A DNA stretch of 64,000 nt from Atopsyche davidsoni (Eukaryota > Arthropoda > Insecta > Trichoptera > Hydrobiosidae), in assembly GCA_022113835.1 (NCBI GenBank), contig JAILWY010000014.1, positions 7,813,501 to 7,877,500 of the forward strand, written 5' to 3'. Position numbers and translations under genes: made by a program. Shown piece by piece: positions 24,566 to 37,366 of this stretch (positions are counted from its first letter, which is position 1; every line of letters begins with the position of its first letter). The notes beneath the pieces were generated by a model, which was given only the letters and a program-made list of their open reading frames with translations, was not told where the DNA came from and did not search any database.

Positions 24566-26980
24566 GAAGAGGCATCAGAATAAGAAGAAACAACTTTTCA
24601 TAAGTCGAAAATCGAATTCACATTTAAGGTTTTGTGATCTACAAAATGCTGAAAAACTAACGCGCCAGCTTAGTAATAAATTCCCGCTATGCAGTGGGAA
24701 TCACGATAGGCACTTAATTTAAATGAAACAAGACAAGACGCGAAGATCTTCACCGCTTCCAGCCCTTCAGATGCCAAATCACGTTAAGTGCGAAGAGTCA
24801 AAGGGGAGACGATAAAAAAATAAAAAGGCGACGTCGCCTATCGGAAGTAACCAGATTAGCGAGCGGCTCTCTAGGCCGGGAGATTTAGTGGGTCGTTAGA
24901 GATCTTGGCGCCCGAGTGGACCCGCGCGGGCTCCCCGTGAGGGCGCATCAACCGGCCGCGCAGATACATTCTGGATTTATGATCACAAGCCTCCTGCGGG
25001 GTGGCAATTACAGCCATTATCTTTTTTTTTTTTTTTTTGGAATGCGATAGTGCTACAAGGCTTGCAGAGAGGCTTTGCGTTAGACGTTTTGACAAGACAC
25101 GATTTGTACTCCGTACCATAAAAAAACATAGTCTAATTCGAAATGGTTTTGAAGTAGAATGTAAGTTGCATTTCTATAAGAACGAACTTTATCATAAACT
25201 AATTGAATTACTGACATTTGGTTTATGCTGTAAGCGTTCAATTAATAATAATTTTTTGATTTTATTTTCACTTCATTCAAAAGTATCTCAAATAAAAATT
25301 GTTTCACAGCTATACTAAACAATATTATTTTAATAATATTATTAATTATAAATTTCTATAGAGATGCATCATAATTTAAAAAAATATATATTTGATACAA
25401 AATTATTTTCAGATGATGCTTGGTAGACAATGTTAGAAATAATAAATTTAATGGCAACGTCAATAGTTTATGGTTATTTAGGGCAGATAGTCTCTCTGGA
25501 TGTTGTGCCTTCCTGTTATTGCTGGCTATTGAGTTGTTCAACATTTGCTTTGGTAGTAATAATTACTATTTACCATAACTCGCCCCACTGGTCAGTATAT
25601 TTGCGGGGCTGTGTCGCATTGATAAGGAGGCAGACTGGTCCATCGTGTTTGCACGCTCGCGTGATTGGCCGCGCCGTACTGCGTGAATGCTCTCCGATAC
25701 AAACAATATATAATACTTGAGCTGTGTCGAAACATAAGCAGCTGAATAATCATATAAGTACTGGACAAAAGTAAATTGGATTGACTCGTATTTTAATTTT
25801 TTTATCACACTTTTACTATATTAAATGAGCTGTGCTCATTCAAAAAAGCAATAAAATTTATCAGAAGTAAATACGTATAGTTTGATAATAAATATTTACA
25901 CAAATTTTTGTTCCAAAAGATACAAAAATATATTTTATTTTTCTGGAAAACTACCTCAAGACGTTTGAAAACATGCAAAGTTTTGCAGGATGCTTCATTT
26001 TTGGAAATATGTATTTTCCCCCCAGAGCCATATTTTCCTTAGGAAACGTATCTTTTACCCTTTAATGTGGCAGTAGATTGTACTCCCAGAACATTAAATC
26101 ACCATATTTTTTGTAGGTCACGGAAGACGTGCTAAAAAGACGCAAGTTAAAGGACCCAAGAAGACAGAGGGAGTGTGTTTTTGCGAAGATTTGTCTAAGT
26201 TCTCACTACAAACATTTTTATTTGATTATAAAACGCGTCAAAACTTAGAAGTGTGAATTTTGTAGGTCGGCTTACTCTTTTTTTTGCAACGAGTTGAGTC
26301 TTTTTTTTTTTTTTCATGAAAAAAGATTTGTAAAACTTAGAATAAAATTAAATCTTAATTTAGAAATATATAAATTAATCTACAGCTGTTAATTGTGTTA
26401 TCAATATCAACTGTAGTTGAGGTTGCTCATTGTAATAATACGTGTAGGCTTGCATTTATGTCTGTTTTAGAAAGGTTATATATTTTTGTATCAACAACAA
26501 AACAAAAAAATAATTCAGTCAAAAATCTAATTAATGTATAAGTTCTTTGTTTTTTTTTTTATACTGAAAGTCTTATAAATTGCCTTTCTAAGTTACGAAT
26601 GCTTCAGTAATGTTGCTTTTCAGTTATAGCATATTCCGGGAATAGTCAAGAAACTAAGATGTCGTCTTTTCTGCAGACTTTAAGTGAGGATCGTCCATCA
26701 GGTCTCTTCTTATATAACGACATTCGAAGCCTCAAGGATTGCCCTTTTCTCTTTTTCTATAAGATAGGATCTTTTGTTCATTCTATTTAAGAGCGAAAAA
26801 GAATCGTGAATTTCGAATATACTCCCATTTCAGCTACTTGCAACTGGTACGGAGAAACTTTACCCTCGAATGTGACTTTTCTTACAAACTAGAGTTTTGT
26901 AGATGTATGCAAAAAGAGTCACAGTATAACTGACCTGGTTCCATTGGAAACATTGCATTTTATTTGTTGAGAAACTTTTG
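24566..26980. other. Gene-free DNA with one GC island
   Basis: A GC island at about 24840-25015 is followed by a run of T residues near 25021-25038. A plus-strand 96-codon frame at 25430-25720 is hydrophobic at first but has no recognisable family. A short open stretch after TTTTTTGTAG at 26103-26117 looks like an acceptor-exon but lacks a donor. No gene is supported. Confidence 0.45.
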
Positions 26981-27037
26981 TGTTTGGGAAATAAATTCAA
27001 TATTTTTGACAGAGAGTACTTGGTGGAATTCCATTTT

Positions 27038-27144
27038 AATATTTTGAATAAAAATACTTGAGTGATTTTCCACATTTTTGTTTTTATTAGTGACCGGTTT
27101 CGCCAACCTTTCACGTTGGCATTATCAAACAGAGTGAGATTCTA
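27038..27144 (-). repeat. Left inverted terminal repeat of the Penelope-like element
   Basis: 107 bp, base-for-base the reverse complement of 27835-27941. Starting from the inner end (27144) and reading on the minus strand, it goes through the hammerhead-like fold to the outer end AATATT. Perfect identity implies recent formation or conversion between the two copies. Confidence 0.95.
27091..27132 (-). ncRNA. Hammerhead-ribozyme-like motif (left copy)
   Basis: On the minus strand the order is TGATAA, a six-base-pair stem II (GCCAAC/GTTGGC, loop GTGAAAG), GAAA, then CCGG and the cleavage-type triplet GTC followed by A. The self-complementary CCGG after GAAA is the short palindromic stem III of minimal, dimer-acting hammerheads. 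The core should be CTGATGA; here it is TTGATAA, so C3 and the catalytic G8 are altered. This copy is probably inactive or very weak. Stem I is not convincing. Confidence 0.5.
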
Positions 27145-27409
27145 TATAATACTAAGCAATTAGGTAAACAATTGTTAGAGGGAGAGGTTGTTGTTAGAAA
27201 GAGAGAGAATGATTGTCAGGTGGTAAGGGCTAATGTGATTTTAATGTACCTGACAAGTGGAGGATTCTATATAATTGCAAATTTTTGTGTTAATGGGGTA
27301 ATTATCTAAAGTAGTGACTTTGAGGTGTAGCAGCAGTTATTCTGAGTTGGGGTTTGTCCTGTAGTGTGTTTATCTGTAAATAATAGGTTTATGCACAGTA
27401 AATGTTTTT

Positions 27410-27805
27410 TTAAAGATGTGATTTAGCAATAGGGAATAATAATGGAGACTTATTGAAAATAACCTGGTCGTTAAGCAGGTGCTCCGGTGCGTTATCTTTT
27501 ATGCGATTGATCTCTAAAATCTCTTGGCGATCGAGTTTTGTGCCTTTATTGTTAATATGCAAAATTTTGAGGTTGGAGTTCTGGTTAAAGTCGTGCTTAT
27601 TATCCGAGAGGTGGAGGCCGAAGGTAGATGTCTCATCTCCCTTTTTCCATCCTCTTATGTGGTCTTTGGTCCTTGTGTTGAAGGATCTACCTGTTTGGCC
27701 AATGTAAGTGGCGTCGCAGGAATCGCAGTTGAGTTTATAAATGCCACTGTTACTGAATTTATCATTCTTATCTTTATTATTGATAAGAATTTTCGCTAGG
27801 GACAT
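27410..27805 (-). pseudogene. GIY-YIG endonuclease domain of a Penelope-like element (truncated)
   Basis: 131 codons from ATG at 27805 to a stop at 27410. The frame is open further upstream (...RVSYYNN before the Met) until it runs into the right inverted repeat, where a TGA stops it, so the true start is lost and the Met is arbitrary. Residues 21-23 are GIY and 34-36 YIG, followed by QTGRSF and Arg45, the expected catalytic arginine. A CxxC (27-30) and His49/His65 fit the zinc-binding insertion typical of Penelope-like endonucleases. E95 or E98 in LDRQEILEI is the likely metal-binding glutamate, and LLNDQ comes near the end. The family role is nicking target DNA for retrotransposition. The fragment is intact as a domain, but the reverse transcriptase portion is absent. 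Whether it is expressed is unknown. Confidence 0.85.
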
Positions 27806-27834
27806 ATTATTGTAATATGAGACCCTGCATGATC

Positions 27835-27941
27835 TAGAATCTCACTCTGTTTGATAATGCCAACGTGAAAGGTTGGCGAAACCGGTCACTAATAAAAACA
27901 AAAATGTGGAAAATCACTCAAGTATTTTTATTCAAAATATT
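27835..27941 (+). repeat. Right inverted terminal repeat of the Penelope-like element
   Basis: 107 bp, identical to the left repeat in inverse orientation, beginning TAGAATCTCACTCTG and ending TTCAAAATATT. Its last base overlaps the first base of the right target duplication. Confidence 0.95.
27847..27888 (+). ncRNA. Hammerhead-ribozyme-like motif (right copy)
   Basis: Same fold as the left copy, on the plus strand: TTGATAA, stem II GCCAAC/GTTGGC, GAAA, CCGG, GTC and A. Cleavage would be predicted after 27887. It carries the same two core changes (C3 to T, G8 to A), so the two copies descend from one already altered sequence or have been homogenised. Confidence 0.5.
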
Positions 27942-27952
27942 GTTTGGGAAAT

Positions 27953-30900
27953 CTTATATAATAGTCAAAAATGCGCTTGACTAAACGAAAGACTTAATTA
28001 GTTTTCCTTCAGTAAAAATAGAAACGTTACATTTTTTACTTTTAAAAATATCAGAATAAAATAGCAGTTTTTTAACACTGAGTTAGTCTACGTTTAAAGG
28101 AAAATGTAAAAATGAAAACCAAAATGAAGTGAGGGGAAATTTTAGACTTGAAAAAATGTTATATAATTAAAAATATATTAAATTTCTTTTAAAAAACTCT
28201 AGAAAAAAATAATTAAAATAATTAATTACATACTTCATTGTGAAATTTTAAAGTTACTAACATAAATAAATCTATCCTAGAATGTGAAAATGTCCTAGAA
28301 TCACATAATTTGAAGGAATTATGTCCTTACCTAATTGTCCGTACTAATTGAATATCCTCCCCCCAGCAAGCATGCACTGTGATAAGGTAATTGATTTCCT
28401 ACAGAGGTATTATAACTGATGGAGACTATGAGATAGAGGTATTGTTACCTTACTAAGTGTAGAAGTTGCTATGCTTTGCAGATAAGCGTTTTAATTTAAA
28501 CTTAAAACTAAAAAGAAACAATTAAATAACAAAAACTATGGTATTAAGACATACGTTTTATGAATAAAATATTTTTAAACCAATCACTTATGCTCGACGA
28601 TGATGCATTTGTATATTTCTAAAGTGTTTTTTTTTTTACAATATTATAAGTTAATTTATGAACTTTTTTGTTATGCTGACAGTTTTAACACCCAAAAAGT
28701 TTTTTTTTTTATTTTGAAAATGTGTATAATCTAATAGAGTGTCTTAGATTTAATATTTACAAAAGGCGGCTATAATTCAATTTCGCATTTCTGCCATCGT
28801 AAAATCACAGTATAATCGTTAAACATCAAACTTCTCTGAATCTAGCAATTATTGTTTTGGCATACGATCCGACATCAGTCGTAAATGCGCCCTGTAGAGT
28901 AACTACCCCCAGCGAAAGGGTTCTGCAGCCCTACACAGCATAAACCGATCCGAGTAAATCACGTAATAGCATTTAATCCAATCAACGTTGGGCAACCTGC
29001 CAGCGAATGGGCGGCGATCTTTCCCGAGTCAGCTTCGGGAATGCCCGGAAAGAATACACAATCAAAATATTCAAGTTTATCAAAGAAAATATGACCTAGA
29101 TAATACTGGCGCCAGAGAATGAAACTGTTCAATTTCGGGACTTTCACATTTTTATGATCGGTAGTATTATTTGTGGTAGAAAAGTGATACTAGACGAAGG
29201 AATTTCTTTAAAAATGTAGTTTGACGATATTGGCTAGATGCAATATTTCTGTTGTAAAAATAATAATTGTTTCACACATTTTAGCTTAAAACGTTTGAAT
29301 AGTTTAATCCATCGAACACAGTAAACAAATACAAAATTAAGATAAACGACAGTAATTATTCATGTGGTTGCTTACGTCTTCCTTAAATTATTTCATTTCA
29401 GAAAATTTGTTGATATAACTGAATCTTTACTATAGTACATTAAAATACCTATGATATATTAAACAGTTTTTTTCAAGTTCTATTATTGAAGAAAACTTAA
29501 AAACTACAGTTTTAAATGACCTTTTATAAAATACAAAGTATGGACACAAATATTTTTCAACATTTGATTTACATTCTTATGACTTAGGAGGTAAACAGAG
29601 TTCCAATTTGTTGGCATCTTTCAGTGTGATGTAGTGTGTGCTAGGTTTTATTCATCATTTTGGGAGCCATTTATATAATACACGGCAACTTTATTCGAAT
29701 AATTGCTATTTCAATTTACTTAAAGGGGCTCATAGCTTTACCATCTGTTTTTAATGCTTAATTGGGCTGACAACATCATTTGGAAAACTTTAAAGCAACT
29801 GTGAAACTTTTTTAGGAGTTTTCTTTGATATTTTTGATTATTAATGGTCGGTAATATTTAATTTTTTGAAAACAAGAGTTATCGGACAGCTTATTCTATT
29901 GATCGAGTGAGGGTGTTTCCCGTTAAAAGCCTTGAAAACAAGAATAATGGTGGAAATACAAAAACAACACCAAGAAACCTATAAAAGAATACTTTGTTGT
30001 TGACAGCGATAATAAGTATTATAAATTATAAAATACGCAATAAGATTTCTCACAAATGTACAAATTGTCTTAAAACATCAGAAGGTTGAAATATTTTAAT
30101 CGCGTATTTTTTATTTGTGTAAATCAATAAAATAAAACAAGCAGCAAATTAATAATTAATTAAGCATAACCTTTTATTAGTGTATTGTAAAAAAATACTT
30201 TGTGTTTTATACTTATGTTTTGTAATAAATTCTAAAAACAAGCGCCTTACACTTCAGTACTCCATTTTCCAATAATACTCTAAGTCCCTTCAGGTTGTGT
30301 GCAAGGCAAACGAGAAGCCGCCATTTTGAATATATGTGCATCCATCTTGTTTTGCTGCAGACTCGTTATACATGAAATGTGAAGGAATCTTTTTTCTGAG
30401 TTTAATTTAAAAATACGTACTCTTCATATTTATATTCATACAATGAGAGGAACCTCATTGTTTATTATTTAATATTGTATATTTAATATGCATTTTGAGT
30501 CTGTCTCAAACATAACTGTTTACATGATTTCGGTAAATATTTATGCTATTTTGCATTAAAAAATGTTTTAATTTTGAATTTAAACAGGGTTTGAAATAAA
30601 TGACGCAATAAATTGTATTTTATATGTTTTCATCGGCAAGTAGATGAATCGTTAACATCATACATTTGCCTGTAAAGTAATTTGGAGGTCGCGCGCGGGT
30701 AATTGTCGCAATGATCAAACCGCCTCCAGGGAGACACCGATAAATTGTTTGTTAATGTTTTATTTTTCAATTTTGTACCAATACGCGAGCGATCGGCCTT
30801 ATCAGTGGATTAAATCCTGTGCGTGGATTAAAAAATATTTACCAAACCTGTCAAATTATCGTGAAATCCTTAAAAAAAATCGTGAAAAAAAAACAGGCGA

Positions 30901-33700
30901 AAAATCTGAAAAGTGATAAGGACCCTTAATTATGTCGACAACGCGTTATATTGAGTAAAAAAAAAACAGCACTTAAAAGTTTTTTCTTACAATAAATGCC
31001 AATCTTGATCATAACGAACGGTCTTACAGAAATATATTCATTGTTCTTTTTAATGATCCGTACGTATTCTCCATAAAAAAGAGAATTAATGCTCTGAGGG
31101 AGGAAATTGCTCATCGGAGCGATAAGCGCAGACGACTCTCCATCCAATTTTATATAAATCGAAGTTTCCGAAGAACCATTTTATCTACGGCGGTAACATT
31201 TTAATTTTAAAATAGAGTTTTTACTCGTTCTTTAACCAATTGAATATTGGGAGGTTATTTATAAATCTTAAAAAATAAACAAAAAAAGCTAATAAATGAA
31301 AAAAAGTATAAATAAGAAAAGAAATGAGTAAATTCTAAGCCTTCTTTAGAGATTAGAAGAAAATCGACCCTTCTTAGATATTACCGGAAAAGCTTAGCGA
31401 AAAGGAAGTCACTGTAGTAAAACATAAATGCTACAAGCGAACATATATTTGTGTACTTCTACTAAAGTATATACGGTTTCTTAAAAGTCATCATCTGAAA
31501 AGCGGAAATTGGAACTTCTGGACCTTAAGAAAGATTTTTTCTAGATATCTCAAAACGGTTTTTGTATTTATTTTATTCAGAATCGTTTTTCTGCGAATAC
31601 AAATACTCTTTGTTTTGAAATGATTACTTTAAGTATTAAAAAAAACATATGTTGAATTTTTTTACTTAGCGTACTTAAAATAATAAAATCTCTTTTCGGA
31701 TGACATTTATTATGAGAATTAAAAACAACAGTATATTTATGTTTTTAAATTTCCGGCTCAGGGGATATTTATAAACGCACATTTACATTTTCCTTTTAAG
31801 ATAATACGGTAAATCTGTTTTCTCTGAGTATTTAAAAAAAAAAGGCATGTCACACGGAATTACTCGCTTTAGTTCGCTAGAAATATTTTTGAATGCGAGT
31901 GCCTTGGTCCGTAATTAATAGCATTTAACGAAATCGCTTTGTTTGTTAGTTATTTGTTTTCGGTTTGGGATTGCTCTCCGCGGAGGGCTGCAGGACTCCA
32001 GAGTCGCTTCAATCTCCAAAGAGAAATTTAATTGGAAATTTAACTTTTAATTGTTCCGCTGGCACGAACAACTCCTTTACTACAAGACTATTTCATTATA
32101 TCAATTCGAATTAATTTCACGAATTACAAGCGTTCACATATAAAAAAGCTGCCAGTAAATACATCTGAAACTTTTCATTTTATTAAGGTGAGAGTATTAA
32201 CATAGACTTTTAATAATCAACAACAACATTTGTTTGATTCCAAATAATTATGCCTCGTGGCAAACAATGGCGTGCGGAAATAAATCTGTTCGTTCATAAA
32301 ATTTTACTTATCCAATCGGTCAAGTAGATGTTCATGTAATAAGTATAATTGAGTTGCATGAAAACCTTGTGAGTGAGAAGCAACAATCCAGCAGAATATA
32401 ACCATGCCCGAACTTCTCAGAAAACAAGTCCTTTGATATCGCTTTGTGATTCACAATTTCTACTTTTATAAGAACATGTCATATTAAATCTTTAATTAAA
32501 GTATGTTACCTATTATTATTTTTTTAGTGTTAGATACGTATCACCTCAATTATTTAAGTGTAGCTTTTTTAAATCGACCCAAAATATTTAATTGAGAAGA
32601 ATAAAAAAATATTGATGTTAAAAATCAAATTATTCATTGATATATTTTTATTTTTCTGACAGAAAAAGCCTGTTATTTCTTTAGCGATAAATGCAAAGTA
32701 ATTTCGCGTATAAAAAAATATAACAATAGCCTTCAACGTGAATATATGATCGTATCAAACGAACGGAATGTAATATAGCGAGTGATGTAGTATAAATTGT
32801 CACACAATAAAAGTGAAATTGACCATCGTCAACATCATAATGCGACAAAATGGCGAACGTTAGGCCGAGCAGTCGTATGATCACATTTGAATTGTTACAA
32901 TACTCTTTTGTGCGTGCTAGTTGTGGGTTGAGAAGTTTCCTACTTGTGGGTGAGGTGAGGAACACAGAGCTGAGAACTACTGTGCTTTAAAAGCGTCGAT
33001 ATAGTTTTTGTATGTTATAAGGAAAAATAGCGTGAAAGTAGTCAATATAAAAAAAAGTGTAAATATTTAATAATTATTAAAGATTCAACGTTCCGCATAG
33101 TCTCAATTTAATTTCTGGCAAAAATAATAAAGTAATGCAGCTGTTACAAATGATGACATAATTCTAATATTAATTTCTTCTTCTAGGAGCCAATGAGAGG
33201 TACACCAGAGGTAAAACTTAATAGATTCGTTTCCTTGAAAAAAATACGAGCTAACCACCCCCGATTCGAGAAAAATGCTTATTTGTTTCAGAAGGTGCAA
33301 CATCTTTCAGGGTAGGATGTTGATGGATTTATGTGTCAAGGGAGAGAGATCAGGTTTGCATGAATGTTGCATAAGAACTTAAAGATGGTACATTTAGAGA
33401 ATTAGAAAATGCGTAAATCTACTGATGGGTTGCATGTATTATTGGGTGAGCTGAAATAATATTATTTATTACAAATAACATTTAAAATATTATTTACTAC
33501 TATGAATAAAAAAAACCATTCTGGTCGTTACCCTGTTACAAATGAGTAAAATTCACAAACAAAGTTTTTTAATAAATGCGGTGGATAACATAGATTTGAT
33601 TATATAAAATATTCGTTTGCTTTAGTTTTCCATACTTTATTTTATAATCTGTTCATTTTAAATGTATAATTTGACTCATATATCAATAAACACTGATTGC
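27953..33700. other. Gene-free AT-rich DNA
   Basis: No coding exon or transposon is recognisable. Small islands of mixed composition occur at about 28880-29150 (with a TTCCCGAGTCAGCTTCGGGAA inverted motif at about 29020-29040), 30300-30360 (GCCGCCATTTTG, a YY1/Pho-type core), 30680-30830 and 31970-32010 (CTCCGCGGAG palindrome). None can be given a function from this sequence. Open frames are 94 codons or less and have no domains. Confidence 0.5.
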
Positions 33701-36700
33701 TTCTAATTTATTTATTTGGTTAGCGAAATTAGCCGCACGGCGCGAGTGTCAGAAGTGAAATTAAATTCTGGCGCAACTTTGGGGCTGCCATTAGGGGAAT
33801 GATATTTCAAACGTCCAGCTATTTAGGGGAATTGCGTTATGGCATGTGTGATTTTCTATAAGTCCTAAATATTCATACCGAGCATATTGTCATTAAAATT
33901 ACACGCCATAGCGTGTTCCTACCGCTGAATTATTTTATATTGTACGGTTCTCAAACGCGTCACGATCGAAAATAAGCATTCCTTGCACGGGATCTCGCCG
34001 CGGGGCAAGCGACTCTGCATTAGTCACGATTAAGCTATACATAATGTTCATACTCGCTCGTAATGTGTTCAACTAAATCTAATAATATCTTAAGATTTCA
34101 ATCGCTTGACTCGAAACCTTTTTATTGTTGTAACTGTACCCCAGATCTAATCGTTGCATTATGACTGAAAATAAATCATAACTAGGAAATTTATTTAGCA
34201 TATATGGGATTAAGATAATATTAAAAGAGATTGGTTAAATATTAGAGATTACTCATAAAATATATAGATTATGATTTATTAACCCAATTTCATTTTATTT
34301 TTTGTCGGTACTACGTGATTATTTCAATTATAACTCAAAGCAAGCGAAACGCGCGGTTAAAAAGTTAGCAGGTAAAAAGGTAGATTTGATTGAAAAGGAT
34401 AAGCGAGGTTTATTAAAAAATATGTTGATTACGTGAAAAATTCCGCGTATGGCTGAAAAAAGGGTTTTATATTAACGTGTGTAATTTTTTTTCGTCCTTA
34501 TTTTAAATTGATACTAACGATCGGCGGCGGCTGCTGTAAGTAGAGAAGCTCAAAGTTACGGAGTGTTCAGAAAATAACAAGAAGTTTTAATGATCGACTC
34601 TCTATAACATAAATGCTATCAATCAGCTATAATAAATATTTAAAATTATTAAAAGTTTTAAAACGCTATTACATAATATCTTTTAGACCGTAGATCGGAA
34701 AGTTTGCATTTTAAAATCTCATGAAATCAATACGCTTCGCTGGGAGTAATTAATGCTCCGTTTAATGAAGTGCTTTGCAAATGTATATCAGTTCACACGT
34801 CTTAAGCTCGGTGCTAAAGAATACTTTATGAGCAATTTCAGTCAAGTTTATTACTACCATCCATGGGCCGAGAGCGAACTTGCATTAATTATGGACGACG
34901 CGAGGGAGAACGGGATAAAAGCTTGCGTTAACTGAGAAGAAAGCCCGCCTTATAAATGTTTAATCATGAGAATTAATAGTGATGTGAGATATTTACAGGG
35001 AGCCGGCCATTCACTACCCGCTCAGTCCTCATTAGATTATATGTGTGGCGGGGAGCGTAACGCAATAAGGAAGGGAATAAGATAAAAGACCCTAAACCGT
35101 ATATGCGTTTATCTCTATAGATCTGCTATTTTTCTCGAAAGGTTTAAGGGTTCCATTAGCCGACACTAAAACTTATAAAATTAGTGAAATTACAACTCAT
35201 ACATTTTTAATATCTCGGTTTTGTTCTTTGTGACAAGTGAGTAAAGTAGATACTACAAATAAATAAATAAATTAAAAATATACTATTCAAGAAGGCGAAA
35301 ATCTAAACAACGTAGGATCACATTTATTTGATGATTCAAGTAAACCAAATTAATGGCTTTGATAGATGTACTCTTAAATAATTAAATCGCCACCGGCATA
35401 TTTCTTTAATTTCAATTTCAAGTCAATTCAACGATGGCGCAGTCATGCAGGAATGCAGTGGTGAGCAGCTAATTTCAAGATTTTAATGAGTGTGGCTTTA
35501 AATAATATAACCGAAAACCTCATTCTGTAGCACCAGATTCAATAATTAAATTAAAATAAAAAATGTATACTAGTAAAAATACTTTTGAAATTCATTGCCA
35601 TATTTTTCAATATCTAGTGACAAATCACAATTTGAACGAATAACACAAGTGAATATTAATTTTTTATAGTAACGAAACTCTAAAACGTATCGTTTCCAAA
35701 TATCTTTATCGTGCCGGAGCTCTCCAAAACTTCTTAAGTAATCGAAAGAAATCGACGTCCAAGAGAAAATTCCCGAGCAAAAGTCGAAATAAGTTCAAAT
35801 AAAAAGCTCAAGGCAGGCCTTAGGGGTTCATATTTCATGAAGATTACATCGGAAAGCTTGATAAGCGATTCACTGTTGTGTTTATTTTGGAATACTTTAT
35901 AATATCAAAAAGCTTCACTGCTAACTACACGCCTGAATTAAAATACAAGCCGAACAGATATAATAAATTTCTTGTGTTCTGACATATCTAATTATAAATA
36001 AATATTAGGGTTTCACACATGGGGTGTAGCGTGAGCATAAGTTCTCGGCTTAAAAGGTGATCATAGAATTTGTACTTGAAAATACAAACTATATTTCAAA
36101 CGGAGTTGTTTTTTTTTTGTAATGAATATGCCTCAAATTTTTAAAAATAAGACAAAATGGTTAAAAAGACTTTTACTTACACGATTATGCAATCAGCACA
36201 ATTTATTGGCGATATCATCAATTCAAGATGAATATATTAAACAAATAGGTTGAATAAAACTATTTGAAAGGACTTCAAACAATAATTGTGTCATTTTACT
36301 CTTTCGGAGTATTTAGTCTTATGAAAGAAACAGGCAAATGAAAATAAAACATTATCTGCAATTTTCTATTCGTTTTCTATTGTTGTCGTTTTCTCGTCTT
36401 AGTAAAAGTGTAATATTTTTAGTCAAATATTATATCATACTCGCAAGATTAGTAGCTAGTGATGTAAAAAATTTGCAGAGTTCAGCATATCTAATTGACA
36501 GTGGAGAACTCACAAAATAATTTCTGACATTATTATTATTTCTCAAAAATACATAGTTCAAACCTCCATGATAAAAAAAACAGTCTCACCATCAGCCGAA
36601 CCGAGAGGTTAATTCACGTATACTCATATAGCCTGTGTATTATAAAATTACATTCCACCCCAAAAAAAGATTAAGCAATTTACGGAAAAATTCCGCATAG

Positions 36701-37113
36701 ACTTTATTTCCATACAAAATAAGTCGCATATAAAACTCACGTTTACTACTAAGCAACATGCACTGTTAAGAACAAAAATTAAAAACGTGGTAACGAAATC
36801 GAAAGAGTTCTAAGAATACCGGAGGGTGGCAGTTGCAAGTGTTCAGGGGTCGCACGCAGGGGTGTATTCATTTAGCCGAAACCCTGCGCCATGATAAAGA
36901 GAATTAACCAGACTTAAGGATTTATCGCTCCAGCGCCGCAGTATGTGTAGTCACAACATTCTAAAGGTCAGTCCATCTGTGTTTTGGTAAACACTGAATT
37001 CAACTTTAACACGAAAATGTAGAAAAAAAAAGCTTCGCTCCAGTGAACCATAAATCGAGGTTCGCAAATTTATTTATTATCTTTACAATGCCTCCACGTA
37101 CAAATAAAAAAAC
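33701..37113. other. Gene-free DNA with patches of mixed composition
   Basis: Blocks at about 33720-34030, 34730-35100, 35690-35840 and 36780-36960 are less AT-biased and more complex than their flanks. They could be conserved non-coding elements, but without a related genome this cannot be tested here. A 60-codon frame at 34753-34935 in one block has no recognisable domain. Confidence 0.4.
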
Positions 37114-37123
37114 AAGTTTTTTT

Positions 37124-37366
37124 ATTATATTAATTTTAGATTAATGTCAATCTGAATGCGTTTTTATTTACCCATGCAGGTATTAGTATGTTTATGTGAT
37201 TAAGCACATTTTTTCATACATTGAAAACGATTAAAGAAAACTCTCAGAAAATATCTGAATCAGAATATACCATGCAGGTATTAGTATGTTAGTATGTAAC
37301 ATACTAATACCTGCATGGGTAAATAAAAACGCATTCAGATTGACATTAATCTAAAATTAATATAAT
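37124..37366. repeat. 69-bp perfect inverted repeat nested in retroposon copy 2
   Basis: 37124-37192 is the exact reverse complement of 37298-37366. A third, direct copy of its inner 20-odd bases lies at 37269-37290 and pairs with the start of the right arm, giving a second hairpin with a 7-base loop at 37270-37318. The loop of the large repeat contains the left arm (37191-37255) of the retroposon's own inverted repeat. Confidence 0.9.

Larger units (their letters stand above)
26981..27952 (-). mobile_element. Compact Penelope-like retroelement with inverted terminal repeats
   Basis: The element lies between a 12-bp direct repeat TGTTTGGGAAAT at 26981-26992 and 27941-27952, the likely target-site duplication. 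Inside are two perfectly identical 107-bp inverted terminal repeats (27038-27144 and 27835-27941). The left one is preceded by about 45 bp of extra sequence, reminiscent of the short tail described for Penelope elements. The only coding capacity is a minus-strand GIY-YIG endonuclease domain, the C-terminal domain of Penelope-like proteins. The reverse transcriptase is missing, so this is a truncated, non-autonomous copy. Inverted terminal repeats carrying hammerhead motifs are an established feature of this retroelement class. Confidence 0.8.

Noticed and set aside
25430..25720. 96-codon frame with a hydrophobic first half
   Set aside because: No signal peptide-like start, no known family, and the second half is in GC-richer sequence that keeps several frames open.
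26117..26250. Possible exon (open about 44 codons, Lys/Arg-rich) after TTTTTTGTAG
   Set aside because: No donor site, no recognised family and no neighbouring exon.
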